In this document: positions 53,245 to 61,603 of the stretch, piece after piece
Layout of the letters: every line of letters begins with the position of its first letter
Numbering within the stretch: position 1 is the first letter of the stretch
DNA from: JBGRPZ01 sp041725955
Lineage (GTDB): Bacteria; Bacteroidota; Bacteroidia; Bacteroidales; JBGRPZ01
Assembly (NCBI GenBank): GCA_041725955.1
Contig: JBGRQE010000004.1
Coordinates: forward strand, 77,253 to 141,252
DNA length: 64,000 bases
Direction of reading: 5' to 3'
Made by a program: the position numbers and the translations under genes
Notes under the pieces: model-generated
Database searches by the model: none
Seen by the model: only the letters and a program-made list of their open reading frames with translations
What the model was told of the DNA's origin: nothing

Positions 53245-53643
53245 ATGTATACTGATCCAATAGCAGATTATTTAACCAGAGTCAGAAATGCCGTTTTGGC
53301 AAGACATAGAGTGGTTGAAATTCCTGCTTCAAATATTAAAAAGGCTATTACCAAAATCCTTTTTGATAAAGGTTATATCCTGAACTATAAGTTCGAAGAT
53401 GAAGGTGTTCAGGGAACAATTAAAATTGCCCTTAAGTATCACCCAGTTACTAAGCAACCAGCTATTAATAAGCTGGAAAGAGCAAGTCGTCCGGGTTTAA
53501 GAAGATATGCAAATGCATCTAATCTTCCTCGAGTACTTAATGGTCTTGGAGTGGCTGTTCTTTCTACCTCACAAGGTGTGATGACCGACAAAGAAGCTCG
53601 TAGGCTTAACATTGGCGGTGAAGTTTTATGTTATGTTAGCTAA
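53245..53643 (+). CDS. rpsH: Ribosomal protein S8 (uS8)
   Basis: The 132-residue protein starts with MYTDPIADYLTRVRNA and ends with GVMTDKEARRLNIGGEVLCY. In other bacteria S8 is the repressor of the spc operon. No matching leader was identified here. Confidence 0.98.
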   Translation: MYTDPIADYLTRVRNAVLARHRVVEIPASNIKKAITKILFDKGYILNYKFEDEGVQGTIKIALKYHPVTKQPAINKLERASRPGLRRYANASNLPRVLNGLGVAVLSTSQGVMTDKEARRLNIGGEVLCYVS

Positions 53644-53664
53644 TTTAAAAAAGGGTAGTATAAT

Positions 53665-54219
53665 ATGTCAAGGATAGGAAAGTTACCAATAGCCATTCCA
53701 CAAGGTGTTGAAGTAAGCGTTTCAGATAAAAACGTTGTAACTATCAAGGGAAAACTTGGTGAGCTTCAACAGTGTATAGATTCTGTCATTACCGTTAAGG
53801 TAGAGGAAGGAAAAATTCTAGTTGAGCGTAATAGCGAAGCAAAAAATCATAGAGCAATGCATGGTCTTTACAGATCTCTTCTTTCCAATATGGTTCAAGG
53901 AGTTTCTGAAGGATACAAAATTGTACTTGAATTTGTTGGTGTTGGTTACAAAGCGGAAGCTAAGGGCCAAATTCTTGAGCTAGCTCTAGGATTTTCTCAC
54001 AATATATTCTTTGAAATTCCAGCAGAAGTGAAAGTGGAAGCTGTTACTGAAAGAGGTAAGAACCCATTGGTTACCTTAACTTCTTTCGATAAGCAGTTGG
54101 TAGGACAAGTTGCTGCTAAGATTCGTTCATTTAGAAAGCCTGAACCATACAAAGGTAAAGGAATCAAATTTCTTGGTGAAGAAATCAGAAGAAAAGCAGG
54201 TAAAGCTGGAGCGAAATAG
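53665..54219 (+). CDS. rplF: Ribosomal protein L6 (uL6)
   Basis: The 184-residue protein has two L6 repeats and the C-terminal signature PEPYKGKGIKFLGEEIRRK. It binds near the sarcin-ricin loop. Confidence 0.98.
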   Translation: MSRIGKLPIAIPQGVEVSVSDKNVVTIKGKLGELQQCIDSVITVKVEEGKILVERNSEAKNHRAMHGLYRSLLSNMVQGVSEGYKIVLEFVGVGYKAEAKGQILELALGFSHNIFFEIPAEVKVEAVTERGKNPLVTLTSFDKQLVGQVAAKIRSFRKPEPYKGKGIKFLGEEIRRKAGKAGAK

Positions 54220-54265
54220 TATTTATTGTAAATCTGCCTGATTTAGGCGCTAAATCCCTACTAGG

Positions 54266-54628
54266 ATGGCGATTAAGAATATAAAAGAATTTAGAAGAAA
54301 TAGAATTAAACTGAGAGTTAGAAAGGATATCTCTGGAACAGCTTCTAGACCAAGACTCTCTGTTTTTAGAAGTAATAAGCAAATTTATGCTCAGTTGATT
54401 GATGATGTTGCAGGAGTTACTCTTGCAGCAGCTTCGTCTTCAGAAAAAGCATTCGCCGATTTTAAAGGTACTAAACTTGAGCAAGCTGCTCAAGTTGGTA
54501 AATTGATCGCTGAAAGAGCTGAAGGTAAAAATGTTGTTGATGTTGTTTTCGACAGAAACGGATATCTTTACCATGGTAGAATCAAGTCTTTAGCAGAAGC
54601 TGCAAGAGAAGGAGGACTTAAATTTTAA
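54266..54628 (+). CDS. rplR: Ribosomal protein L18 (uL18)
   Basis: The 120-residue protein binds 5S rRNA, with RPRLSVFRSNKQIYAQLIDD and DRNGYLYHGRIKSLAEAARE. Its stop overlaps the rpsE start (TAATG). Confidence 0.97.
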   Translation: MAIKNIKEFRRNRIKLRVRKDISGTASRPRLSVFRSNKQIYAQLIDDVAGVTLAAASSSEKAFADFKGTKLEQAAQVGKLIAERAEGKNVVDVVFDRNGYLYHGRIKSLAEAAREGGLKF

Positions 54629-55152
54629 TGGCTATGTCAAACGTAAATGTCAAAAGAGTAAAATCCAGCGAAATCGAGTTTAAAGATAAGTTGGTTAGTA
54701 TTCAGAGAGTTACTAAAGTTACCAAAGGTGGTCGTACTTTCAGTTTTTCAGCTATTGTTGTAGTTGGAAACGAGGCAGGTATTGTTGGTCATGGTCTTGG
54801 TAAAGCTAAGGAAGTTACCTCTGCAATTGCTAAAGGAATTGATGATGCGAAGAAAAATCTAATCAAAGTTCCTGTTCTCAAAGGTACTGTTCCTCACGAA
54901 CAAGTGGGTCGCTACAGTGGTGCAGAAGTTTTCATTAAGCCTGCAGCTCCTGGTACTGGAGTAATTGCTGGTGGTGCTATGCGTGCTGTTCTTGAAAGCG
55001 TTGGTGTGAAAGACGTTCTTGCTAAGTCAAAAGGTTCTTCTAACCCTCACTCTGTTGTGAAAGCTACCATTGATGCATTAGGAAAATTGAGAGATCCTCA
55101 AACTATAGCACAGTTAAGAGGTGTAGATTTGAATACAGTTTTCAACGGTTAA
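54628..55152 (+). CDS. rpsE: Ribosomal protein S5 (uS5)
   Basis: The 174-residue protein has RVTKVTKGGRTFSFSAIVVV and VGHGLGKAKEV, the loop region altered in spectinomycin resistance in other species. A second ATG three codons in is an alternative start, but the overlap with rplR favours 54628. Confidence 0.97.
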   Translation: MAMSNVNVKRVKSSEIEFKDKLVSIQRVTKVTKGGRTFSFSAIVVVGNEAGIVGHGLGKAKEVTSAIAKGIDDAKKNLIKVPVLKGTVPHEQVGRYSGAEVFIKPAAPGTGVIAGGAMRAVLESVGVKDVLAKSKGSSNPHSVVKATIDALGKLRDPQTIAQLRGVDLNTVFNG

Positions 55153-55165
55153 TTTTTTCAATAAG

Positions 55166-55345
55166 ATGAAAAAACTTAGAATTACTCAGATTAAAAGTAA
55201 GATCGGCAGACCTGAACGCCAAAAAAGAACCCTTGCTGCATTAGGATTGAAAAAAATGCATCAAACTCGTGAGATCACTTTGAATGATCAAACTAAGGGT
55301 ATGGTTGAAAAGGTTAAGCATTTGCTTAAGATCGAAGAAATTTAA
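55166..55345 (+). CDS. rpmD: Ribosomal protein L30 (uL30)
   Basis: This short 59-residue gene reads MKKLRITQIKSKIGRPERQK and then TLAALGLKKMHQTRE, the family signature. It starts 13 bases after rpsE and ends 29 bases before rplO, the usual place. Confidence 0.96.
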   Translation: MKKLRITQIKSKIGRPERQKRTLAALGLKKMHQTREITLNDQTKGMVEKVKHLLKIEEI

Positions 55346-55374
55346 TTGATTACAATCTAATAATAGGATATAAA

Positions 55375-55821
55375 ATGGATTTAAGTAGTCTTAAACCAGC
55401 TGCAGGATCTGTTAGGAACAGAAAAAGAATAGGCCGTGGACAAGGATCAGGACGTGGAGGTACTTCTACTCGTGGTCATAAAGGTGCTCAGTCTAGATCT
55501 GGTTACTCTCGTAAAGAGGGTTTCGAAGGTGGTCAAATGCCTTTGTACCGACGTGTTCCTAAATTTGGATTCAAAAACATCAACAGAAAAGAATATAGAG
55601 GTATTAATGTAGAAACTCTTCAGGCTTTGGCTGAAAAGAAGAACCTTACTGCTATTGATCCTCAAATCTTATGGGAAAATGGTTTGGTAGCTAAAAGAGA
55701 TCTTGTTAAGATCTTAGGAAATGGTGCATTAACTATTAAGTTAGAAGTTAAAGCTCATGCATTCTCCGGATCTGCTCAAGCTGCTATCGAAGCTCAAGGT
55801 GGTGTAGCAACTAAAATCTAA
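55375..55821 (+). CDS. rplO: Ribosomal protein L15 (uL15)
   Basis: The 148-residue protein has the Gly/Arg-rich N terminus RIGRGQGSGRGGTSTRGHKG and the middle GFEGGQMPLYRRVPKFGF. It is a late 50S assembly protein, followed after 5 bases by secY. Confidence 0.97.
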   Translation: MDLSSLKPAAGSVRNRKRIGRGQGSGRGGTSTRGHKGAQSRSGYSRKEGFEGGQMPLYRRVPKFGFKNINRKEYRGINVETLQALAEKKNLTAIDPQILWENGLVAKRDLVKILGNGALTIKLEVKAHAFSGSAQAAIEAQGGVATKI

Positions 55822-55826
55822 ACTGG

Positions 55827-57185
55827 ATGAAAAAGTTTAAGTTAATCGAGACAATTAGAAACATTAGTAAAATTCAAGATCTTCGTACAAGGATTCTATA
55901 TACCATTGGTATTATCCTTATTTATCGATTAGGATCTTATGTGGTTTTACCAGGAGTGGATCCAAATATGCTAGCTAGTCTGAAAAATCAGACTAGCGAT
56001 GGCTTACTTGGATTATTGAACACTTTCTCTGGGGGGGCATTTTCGAATGCTTCCATTTTTGCATTAGGAATCATGCCTTATATTTCTGCATCCATTGTGA
56101 TTCAGCTTTTGGGGATGGCGGTTCCTTATTTTCAAAGATTGCAGAAGGAAGGTGAAAGTGGACGTAATAAAATTAATCAGATAACCCGTTGGTTAACTGT
56201 AATTATTACAGCTCTTCAGGGTTCTGCATATCTGGCTAACTTAGTTGGACAGATTCCTGCAGGAGGAATTTATCCTTACGATCCAAATATTACTACTCCT
56301 AGCTACTGGGGCTTTATTATTCCATCTGTCGTTATTCTTGTCTCTGGAACCATGTTTGTTATGTGGTTGGGAGAAAAAATTACAGACAGAGGAATCGGAA
56401 ACGGTATTTCTCTTATCATTATGATAGGAATTATTGCTAGGTTGCCTTTTGCTTTATTTGGTGAGTTTGTTTCTCGCTTAGAAGAAAAAGGTGGAGGTCC
56501 TGTAATATTTATTGTCGAACTTGCTGTTTTAGTTTTTGTTATCTTATTAACTATTCTTTTGGTTCAGGGTACTCGTAAGATCCCTGTACAATATGCAAAA
56601 AGAATGGTAGGTAATAAGCAATATGGTGGTGTTCGTCAGTATATACCTTTGAAAGTAAATGCTGCAGGTGTTATGCCAATTATTTTTGCTCAGGCAATTA
56701 TGTTTTTACCAATTACCTTGATGGGTTTTTCTGATTCATCAACCGGTTGGTTAGCAGGTTTTGCTGATTATAACGGTTTCCTTTATAACTTTACTTTCTT
56801 TATCCTTATCGTGTTGTTTACTTATTTCTATACTGCGATTACTGTGAATCCTTCACAAATGGCAGAAGAAATGAAACGTAACGGAGGATTTATTCCAGGA
56901 GTAAAGCCAGGAAAGAAAACTACTGAGTTTATTGATGGCGTAATGTCTAGAATTACTCTTCCAGGATCATTGTTCCTTGGTATCGTAGCTATTTTACCTG
57001 CTGTTGTTGGTAAAGTAGGTGTAACTGCAGCTTTTGCTCAGTTCTATGGAGGAACTTCTTTACTGATTCTTGTTGGTGTTGTTTTAGATACTTTGCAACA
57101 AGTTGAAAGTCATTTGTTAATGCGTCATTATGATGGATTGACAAAGTCTGGAAGAATAAAAGGTAGGACTCCGGTTGCTATGTAA
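55827..57185 (+). CDS. secY: Protein translocase channel subunit SecY
   Basis: The 452-residue protein has ten membrane helices with the SecY signatures GIMPYISASIVIQLLGM, RNKINQITRW and a C-terminal cytosolic tail. It forms the Sec channel used by the fused SecDF encoded elsewhere in this window. Unlike in many other bacteria, adk does not follow it. map comes next. Confidence 0.97.
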   Translation: MKKFKLIETIRNISKIQDLRTRILYTIGIILIYRLGSYVVLPGVDPNMLASLKNQTSDGLLGLLNTFSGGAFSNASIFALGIMPYISASIVIQLLGMAVPYFQRLQKEGESGRNKINQITRWLTVIITALQGSAYLANLVGQIPAGGIYPYDPNITTPSYWGFIIPSVVILVSGTMFVMWLGEKITDRGIGNGISLIIMIGIIARLPFALFGEFVSRLEEKGGGPVIFIVELAVLVFVILLTILLVQGTRKIPVQYAKRMVGNKQYGGVRQYIPLKVNAAGVMPIIFAQAIMFLPITLMGFSDSSTGWLAGFADYNGFLYNFTFFILIVLFTYFYTAITVNPSQMAEEMKRNGGFIPGVKPGKKTTEFIDGVMSRITLPGSLFLGIVAILPAVVGKVGVTAAFAQFYGGTSLLILVGVVLDTLQQVESHLLMRHYDGLTKSGRIKGRTPVAM

Positions 57186-57203
57186 AACTTTTTTCTATCT
57201 TTG
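57174..57203 (+). promoter_or_regulatory. Internal promoter of map
   Basis: GTTG (57174-57177) is followed after 18 bases by TATCTTTG (57196-57203), a full match to TAnnTTTG. Its predicted start (4-5 bases on) falls at or next to the A of the map ATG at 57208, so the message would be leaderless. Confidence 0.6.
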
Positions 57204-57207
57204 CCGG

Positions 57208-57987
57208 ATGATTATTTTGAAGACTGACGAGGAGATTGAGCTATTGAGAGAGAGCGCTTTACTAGTTAGTAAAACGCTCGCCGAGGTAGCCCGTCATATA
57301 AAACCGGGAGTTTCAACCGGTGAACTGGATACCATAGCAGAAACTTTTATCCGGGATCATAATGCTGAACCCGGATTTAAGGGCTATGGAGGATTTCCAG
57401 GGACGCTTTGCGTTTCGGTCAATGACGAGGTCGTTCATGGAATTCCTGGTAGAAGAATACTTAACGACGGAGATATTATTTCTGTCGATTGTGGCGTTCT
57501 TATGAATGGCTTTTATGGAGATTCTGCTTATACTTTCCCTGTTGGGCAAGTAGAAGAGAAGATTTTGAAGTTACTTGATCGAACAAAAAAATCACTCTAT
57601 AAAGGTATTGAACATGCTGTTGTTGGTCGACGTCTTGGTGATATCGGGTATGCCATTCAGTCTTATGTGGAAAGTTTTGGCTATGGTGTTGTTCGCGATT
57701 TAGTAGGACATGGCTTAGGGCGTAATCTACACGAAGATCCTCAGGTTCCTAATTATGGCCGTAAAGGTAAAGGAACAAAACTAGAGGATGGTATGGTGAT
57801 CGCTATTGAGCCTATGGTAAACCTTCGTTCTAAGAATGTGACTCAAGATGAAGATGGATGGACAATTCGTACTGCGGATAGTTTGCCATCAGCCCATTTT
57901 GAACACGATGTCGCCATACGCAATGGCAAAGCAGATATTTTATCTTCTTTCGATTTAATCGAAGAAGTTTTAGGAAAAAACCAGTAA
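57208..57987 (+). CDS. map: Methionine aminopeptidase, type I
   Basis: The 259-residue enzyme removes the N-terminal methionine from new proteins. The metal ligands are present: Asp in SVDCGVLMNGFYGDSAYTF (both Asp residues), His in GHGLGRNLHEDP, and Glu in AIEPMVNL, plus a late Glu. A longer frame starts at 57175, but it overlaps secY and crosses the promoter, so 57208 is preferred. Confidence 0.95.
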   Translation: MIILKTDEEIELLRESALLVSKTLAEVARHIKPGVSTGELDTIAETFIRDHNAEPGFKGYGGFPGTLCVSVNDEVVHGIPGRRILNDGDIISVDCGVLMNGFYGDSAYTFPVGQVEEKILKLLDRTKKSLYKGIEHAVVGRRLGDIGYAIQSYVESFGYGVVRDLVGHGLGRNLHEDPQVPNYGRKGKGTKLEDGMVIAIEPMVNLRSKNVTQDEDGWTIRTADSLPSAHFEHDVAIRNGKADILSSFDLIEEVLGKNQ

Positions 57988-57994
57988 ACTTAGT

Positions 57995-58213
57995 ATGGCA
58001 AAGCAAACATCTATAGAACAAGACGGTACTGTAATCGAGAGCTTAGGTAATGCCATGTTTCGTGTTGAATTAGAAAATGGACACACCATTACCGCTCATA
58101 TCTCGGGTAAAATGCGTATGCATTACATCAAAATTTTACCTGGAGATAAAGTTAAAGTAGCAATGTCACCTTATGATTTGTCTAAAGGACGAATCACTTT
58201 TAGGTATAAATAA
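57995..58213 (+). CDS. infA: Translation initiation factor IF-1
   Basis: The 72-residue OB-fold protein has the family pattern GTVIESLGNAMFRVELENGH, ISGKMRMHYIKILPGDKV and a final GRITFRYK. It starts 7 bases after map. Confidence 0.98.
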   Translation: MAKQTSIEQDGTVIESLGNAMFRVELENGHTITAHISGKMRMHYIKILPGDKVKVAMSPYDLSKGRITFRYK

Positions 58214-58310
58214 AGAAATTAATGGAGAGGTTGGCAAGCAAGTTTGTTTGTCTATATAGTGTAGGCTAAACCTCGGAATATCTACAAATTTTATAATTTG
58301 AGCAATTGAA

Positions 58311-58427
58311 ATGAAAGTAAGAGCATCTGTTAAGAAAAGATCTCCCGAATGTAAGATCGTGCGTCGCAAAGGAAGATTGTACGTTATTAACAAAAAGAAT
58401 CCAAAGTTTAAGCAGAGACAAGGTTAA
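58311..58427 (+). CDS. rpmJ: Ribosomal protein L36 (bL36), zinc-free form
   Basis: This 38-residue gene reads MKVRASVKKRSPECKIVRRK and ends KFKQRQG. It has one cysteine where the zinc form has three Cys and one His, so it is the C-minus type. It lies in the normal place between infA and rpsM. The 97-base gap before it can form a GAGGTT/AACCTC stem (58227-58232 with 58269-58274). Confidence 0.95.
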   Translation: MKVRASVKKRSPECKIVRRKGRLYVINKKNPKFKQRQG

Positions 58428-58468
58428 TCGTCTCAATTGTTAATTTAACATTTAAAGAATTATACAAT

Positions 58469-58846
58469 ATGGCAAGGATTGCTGGTATTGATATACCTAA
58501 CAATAAAAGAGGAGAAATCAGCTTGACTTACATCTTTGGGATAGGTCGAAGTACTGCTCAGAAAATTTTGAATGAAGCTGGTATTGACGTGAACAAGAAA
58601 GTTCAAGATTGGTCAGATGACGAGCAAAAACAAATCCGTACAATTATCGGTGATAATTATAAGGTAGAAGGTGAATTGCGCTCTGAGGTCCAGTTAAACA
58701 TCAAACGTTTAATGGATATTGGTACCTATAGAGGTATCCGTCACAGAATAGGTCTTCCTCTTCGTGGTCAGTGTACAAAGAATAACGCTCGTACTCGTAA
58801 AGGTCGTAAAAAGACAGTTGCGAATAAGAAGAAAGCTACCAGATAA
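58469..58846 (+). CDS. rpsM: Ribosomal protein S13 (uS13)
   Basis: The 125-residue protein has ARIAGIDIPNNKRGEISLTY and RGIRHRIGLPLRGQCTKNNA, with a basic C-terminal tail that contacts P-site tRNA. Confidence 0.98.
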   Translation: MARIAGIDIPNNKRGEISLTYIFGIGRSTAQKILNEAGIDVNKKVQDWSDDEQKQIRTIIGDNYKVEGELRSEVQLNIKRLMDIGTYRGIRHRIGLPLRGQCTKNNARTRKGRKKTVANKKKATR

Positions 58847-58892
58847 TTAAATTAGTTAAGTTGTATTAGGATATTGTATTATCTTTTGAATC

Positions 58893-59282
58893 ATGGCAAA
58901 AAACACCAGAAATACGAAAAAAAGAGTCGTTAAAGTGGAGCCTGTTGGAAGAGCTTATGTAAGCGCCTCTTTTAACAATATCATTATTTCGTTGACCAAT
59001 AATGCGGGTCAGGTTATCTCCTGGTCTTCTAGCGGAAAAATGGGCTTCCGTGGGTCAAAGAAAAACACTCCATACGCCGCTCAGCAGGCTGCAGCTGATT
59101 GTGCCAAAGTTGCCTACGATCTTGGCCTTAGAAAAGTTAAAGTTTTTGTGAAAGGTCCAGGTTCAGGACGTGAATCTGCCATCAGAACTCTTCATACTTC
59201 AGGCATCGAGGTTACTGAAATTAAGGATGTTACTCCATTACCACACAACGGTTGTCGTCCTCCAAAAAGACGTAGAGTCTAA
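58893..59282 (+). CDS. rpsK: Ribosomal protein S11 (uS11)
   Basis: The 129-residue protein shows ASFNNIIISLTNNAGQVISW, KVFVKGPGSGRESAIRTL and ends NGCRPPKRRRV. It belongs to the 30S platform. Confidence 0.98.
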   Translation: MAKNTRNTKKRVVKVEPVGRAYVSASFNNIIISLTNNAGQVISWSSSGKMGFRGSKKNTPYAAQQAAADCAKVAYDLGLRKVKVFVKGPGSGRESAIRTLHTSGIEVTEIKDVTPLPHNGCRPPKRRRV

Positions 59283-59355
59283 TTGATGGTCGCATTTAAT
59301 TGTGCTGTTAGTTAATTAAAACATTTAGTAACGCGATTTGAAATAAATAGAAATC

Positions 59356-59961
59356 ATGGCAAGATATACCGGTCCAAAGACCAAAATAGCTAGAAGATTT
59401 AAAGATCCTATCTTCGGGCCTGACAAATCATTTGAGAAAAGAAATTATCCTCCAGGACAACATGGGGCTTCTAAGAGGAGAAAAAAAGTTTCTGAATATG
59501 GTGTTCAGTTACTAGAAAAACAAAAAGCGAAGTATACCTACGGTATTTTAGAGAAACAATTTAGAAATATTTTTAAATTAGCATCTAGAAAAAAAGGTAT
59601 TACTGGTGAAAACCTCCTACAGCTTTGTGAATCCCGTTTAGATAATGTAGTATACAGATTGGGTATCGCTCCTACCAGAGCAGCTGCACGTCAGTTCGTG
59701 TCCCACCGTCATATTACAGTTAATGGCGAAATCGTGAATGTTCCTTCTTTCTCCGTGAAAATCGGTGATGTTGTTGGCGTTCGCGAAAAATCCAAATCTC
59801 TTGAGGTGATCACCAATTCACTTTCTTCTCGTTCTGATCAGTACTCTTGGATCGAGTGGGATAGCGACAAACTTCAAGGTCGTTTCTTGAATTTACCAAC
59901 TCGTGAAGAAATTCCTGAAAATATTAAGGAACAACTGATCGTCGAATTGTATTCTAAGTAA
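59356..59961 (+). CDS. rpsD: Ribosomal protein S4 (uS4)
   Basis: The 201-residue protein has YTGPKTKIARRFKDPIFGPD and an S4 RNA-binding domain (ESRLDNVVYRLGIAPTRAAA). The N-terminal zinc cysteines are absent, as in many Bacteroidota. It is a primary 16S rRNA binder. Confidence 0.98.
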   Translation: MARYTGPKTKIARRFKDPIFGPDKSFEKRNYPPGQHGASKRRKKVSEYGVQLLEKQKAKYTYGILEKQFRNIFKLASRKKGITGENLLQLCESRLDNVVYRLGIAPTRAAARQFVSHRHITVNGEIVNVPSFSVKIGDVVGVREKSKSLEVITNSLSSRSDQYSWIEWDSDKLQGRFLNLPTREEIPENIKEQLIVELYSK

Positions 59962-60002
59962 TAGTTGAATCTGATTGGTTAACCCTCTAACATCTTTTGT
60001 TT

Positions 60003-60995
60003 ATGGCAATTTTAGCATTTCAAAAACCAGATAAGGTTATAATGAATGAAGCTGATGATTTCAAAGGAAGCTTCGAATTTCGTCCTTTGGAACCAGGCTT
60101 TGGTATCACAATAGGTAATGCACTTAGAAGAATCCTGCTTTCTTCACTTGAAGGATTTGCAATTACATCTGTGAACATTGAGGGTGTCGTCCATGAATTT
60201 TCCACAATAGAGGGTGTCATCGAAGATGTGACAGAGATTGTTCTCAATCTCAAGAAAATTAGGTTTAAACAAAAGCTTGAAACTGAAACAAGCGAAAAGG
60301 TAAATGTTGTTGTTGGTGGACAGGATTGCTTTAAAGCTGGCGAGATCAATAAGTTCTTGACCAATTTTGAAGTCCTAAACCCAGACGTAGTTATCTGTAA
60401 CATGGATCCTTCTGTTAAACTTGCCCTCGAACTTACTATTAAGAAAGGACGTGGTTATGTTCCTTCTGAGGAAAATAAGGATTCTAATGCACCTCTAGGT
60501 ACTGTTGCAATCGACTCTATTCACACTCCAATTGTAAATGTTAAGTTTGCAATAGAGAACTTTAGAGTTGAGCAAAAGACTGACTATGAAAAATTGGTGC
60601 TAGATATCGACACCGATGGTTCTGTTCATCCAAAAGACGCTCTTAAGGAAGCTGCGAAAATCCTTATCCATCACTTTATGCTGTTTTCTGATGAAAAGAT
60701 TACTCTTGACTCTGACGAGAAATCAGTTACAGAAGAATTTGATGAGAATTCATTACATATTCGCCAGCTACTTAAAACCAAGCTTGTTGATTTAGATCTC
60801 TCTGTTCGTGCTCTTAATTGTCTTAAGGCTGCGGATGTAGAGACTCTAGGTGAATTAGTGGCTTATAATAAAAGCGACTTGCTTAAGTTCCGAAACTTTG
60901 GTAAGAAATCTCTTACCGAGTTAGAGGACCTTGTTAAAACTAAAGGCCTTGAGTTTGGGATGAATGTTTCTAAGTACAAATTAGATAAGGATTAA
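60003..60995 (+). CDS. rpoA: RNA polymerase alpha subunit
   Basis: The 330-residue protein has an N-terminal dimerisation domain (EPGFGITIGNALRRILLSSL), a linker, and a C-terminal domain with KSLTELEDLVKTKGLEFGM. The start is the ATG at 60003, two codons inside a longer TTG frame. Confidence 0.98.
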   Translation: MAILAFQKPDKVIMNEADDFKGSFEFRPLEPGFGITIGNALRRILLSSLEGFAITSVNIEGVVHEFSTIEGVIEDVTEIVLNLKKIRFKQKLETETSEKVNVVVGGQDCFKAGEINKFLTNFEVLNPDVVICNMDPSVKLALELTIKKGRGYVPSEENKDSNAPLGTVAIDSIHTPIVNVKFAIENFRVEQKTDYEKLVLDIDTDGSVHPKDALKEAAKILIHHFMLFSDEKITLDSDEKSVTEEFDENSLHIRQLLKTKLVDLDLSVRALNCLKAADVETLGELVAYNKSDLLKFRNFGKKSLTELEDLVKTKGLEFGMNVSKYKLDKD

Positions 60996-61000
60996 TTGAA

Positions 61001-61501
61001 ATGAGACACGGAAAGAAATTTAATCACTTAGGTAGAAAGAGCGCCCACAGAAAAGCAATGCTTTCAAATATGGCGGCATCCCTTTTTATCCATAAGCGCA
61101 TTACTACAACCTTGGCAAAGGCAAAGGCGCTTAGATTGTATGTAGAACCTTTGATTACTAAATCAAAGAACGATTCTACACATTCAAGAAGGGTTGTTTT
61201 TAGCTACCTTCAAAATAAATTCGCAGTTAGCGAACTTTTTAGAGAAATCTCTGTTAAAGTAGCTGACCGTCCAGGCGGATACACCAGAATTATCAAGCTA
61301 GGTAATCGTCAGGGTGATAACGCCGAAATGGCAATGATCGAGTTGGTTGATTACAACGAAAACTTGCTTGCCGAAAAAGCTTCTACCAAAGCCAAGACTC
61401 GCAGAAGCCGTCGTGGTGGTAAGAAGAACACTGCTGAAGCTCCTGCTGTGGAAAACACTGCAGCTGAAGCTCCAAAAGATGAGAATACCGAAAATAAGTA
61501 A
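61001..61501 (+). CDS. rplQ: Ribosomal protein L17 (bL17) with C-terminal extension
   Basis: The 166-residue protein has MRHGKKFNHLGRKSAHRKAM and AMIELVDYN. An extra tail of about 45 residues, basic (KAKTRRSRRGGKK) then Ala/Glu/Thr-rich, makes it longer than the roughly 127-residue E. coli protein. It is the last gene of the cluster and is followed by a strong terminator. Confidence 0.96.
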   Translation: MRHGKKFNHLGRKSAHRKAMLSNMAASLFIHKRITTTLAKAKALRLYVEPLITKSKNDSTHSRRVVFSYLQNKFAVSELFREISVKVADRPGGYTRIIKLGNRQGDNAEMAMIELVDYNENLLAEKASTKAKTRRSRRGGKKNTAEAPAVENTAAEAPKDENTENK

Positions 61502-61523
61502 TATAGATCTTATTTTATTTAAG

Positions 61524-61557
61524 AGGATAAAGTGTAATTCACTTTATCCTTTTTTTT
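61524..61557 (+). terminator. Terminator of the ribosomal protein cluster
   Basis: A perfect 11-bp stem pairs AGGATAAAGTG (61524-61534) with CACTTTATCCT (61540-61550) around a 5-base loop, followed by seven T. Confidence 0.9.
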
Positions 61558-61603
61558 GCTAGAAACATCTCTAGCTCTTTTAAAACTCCAAATTTCTATT
61601 GTT

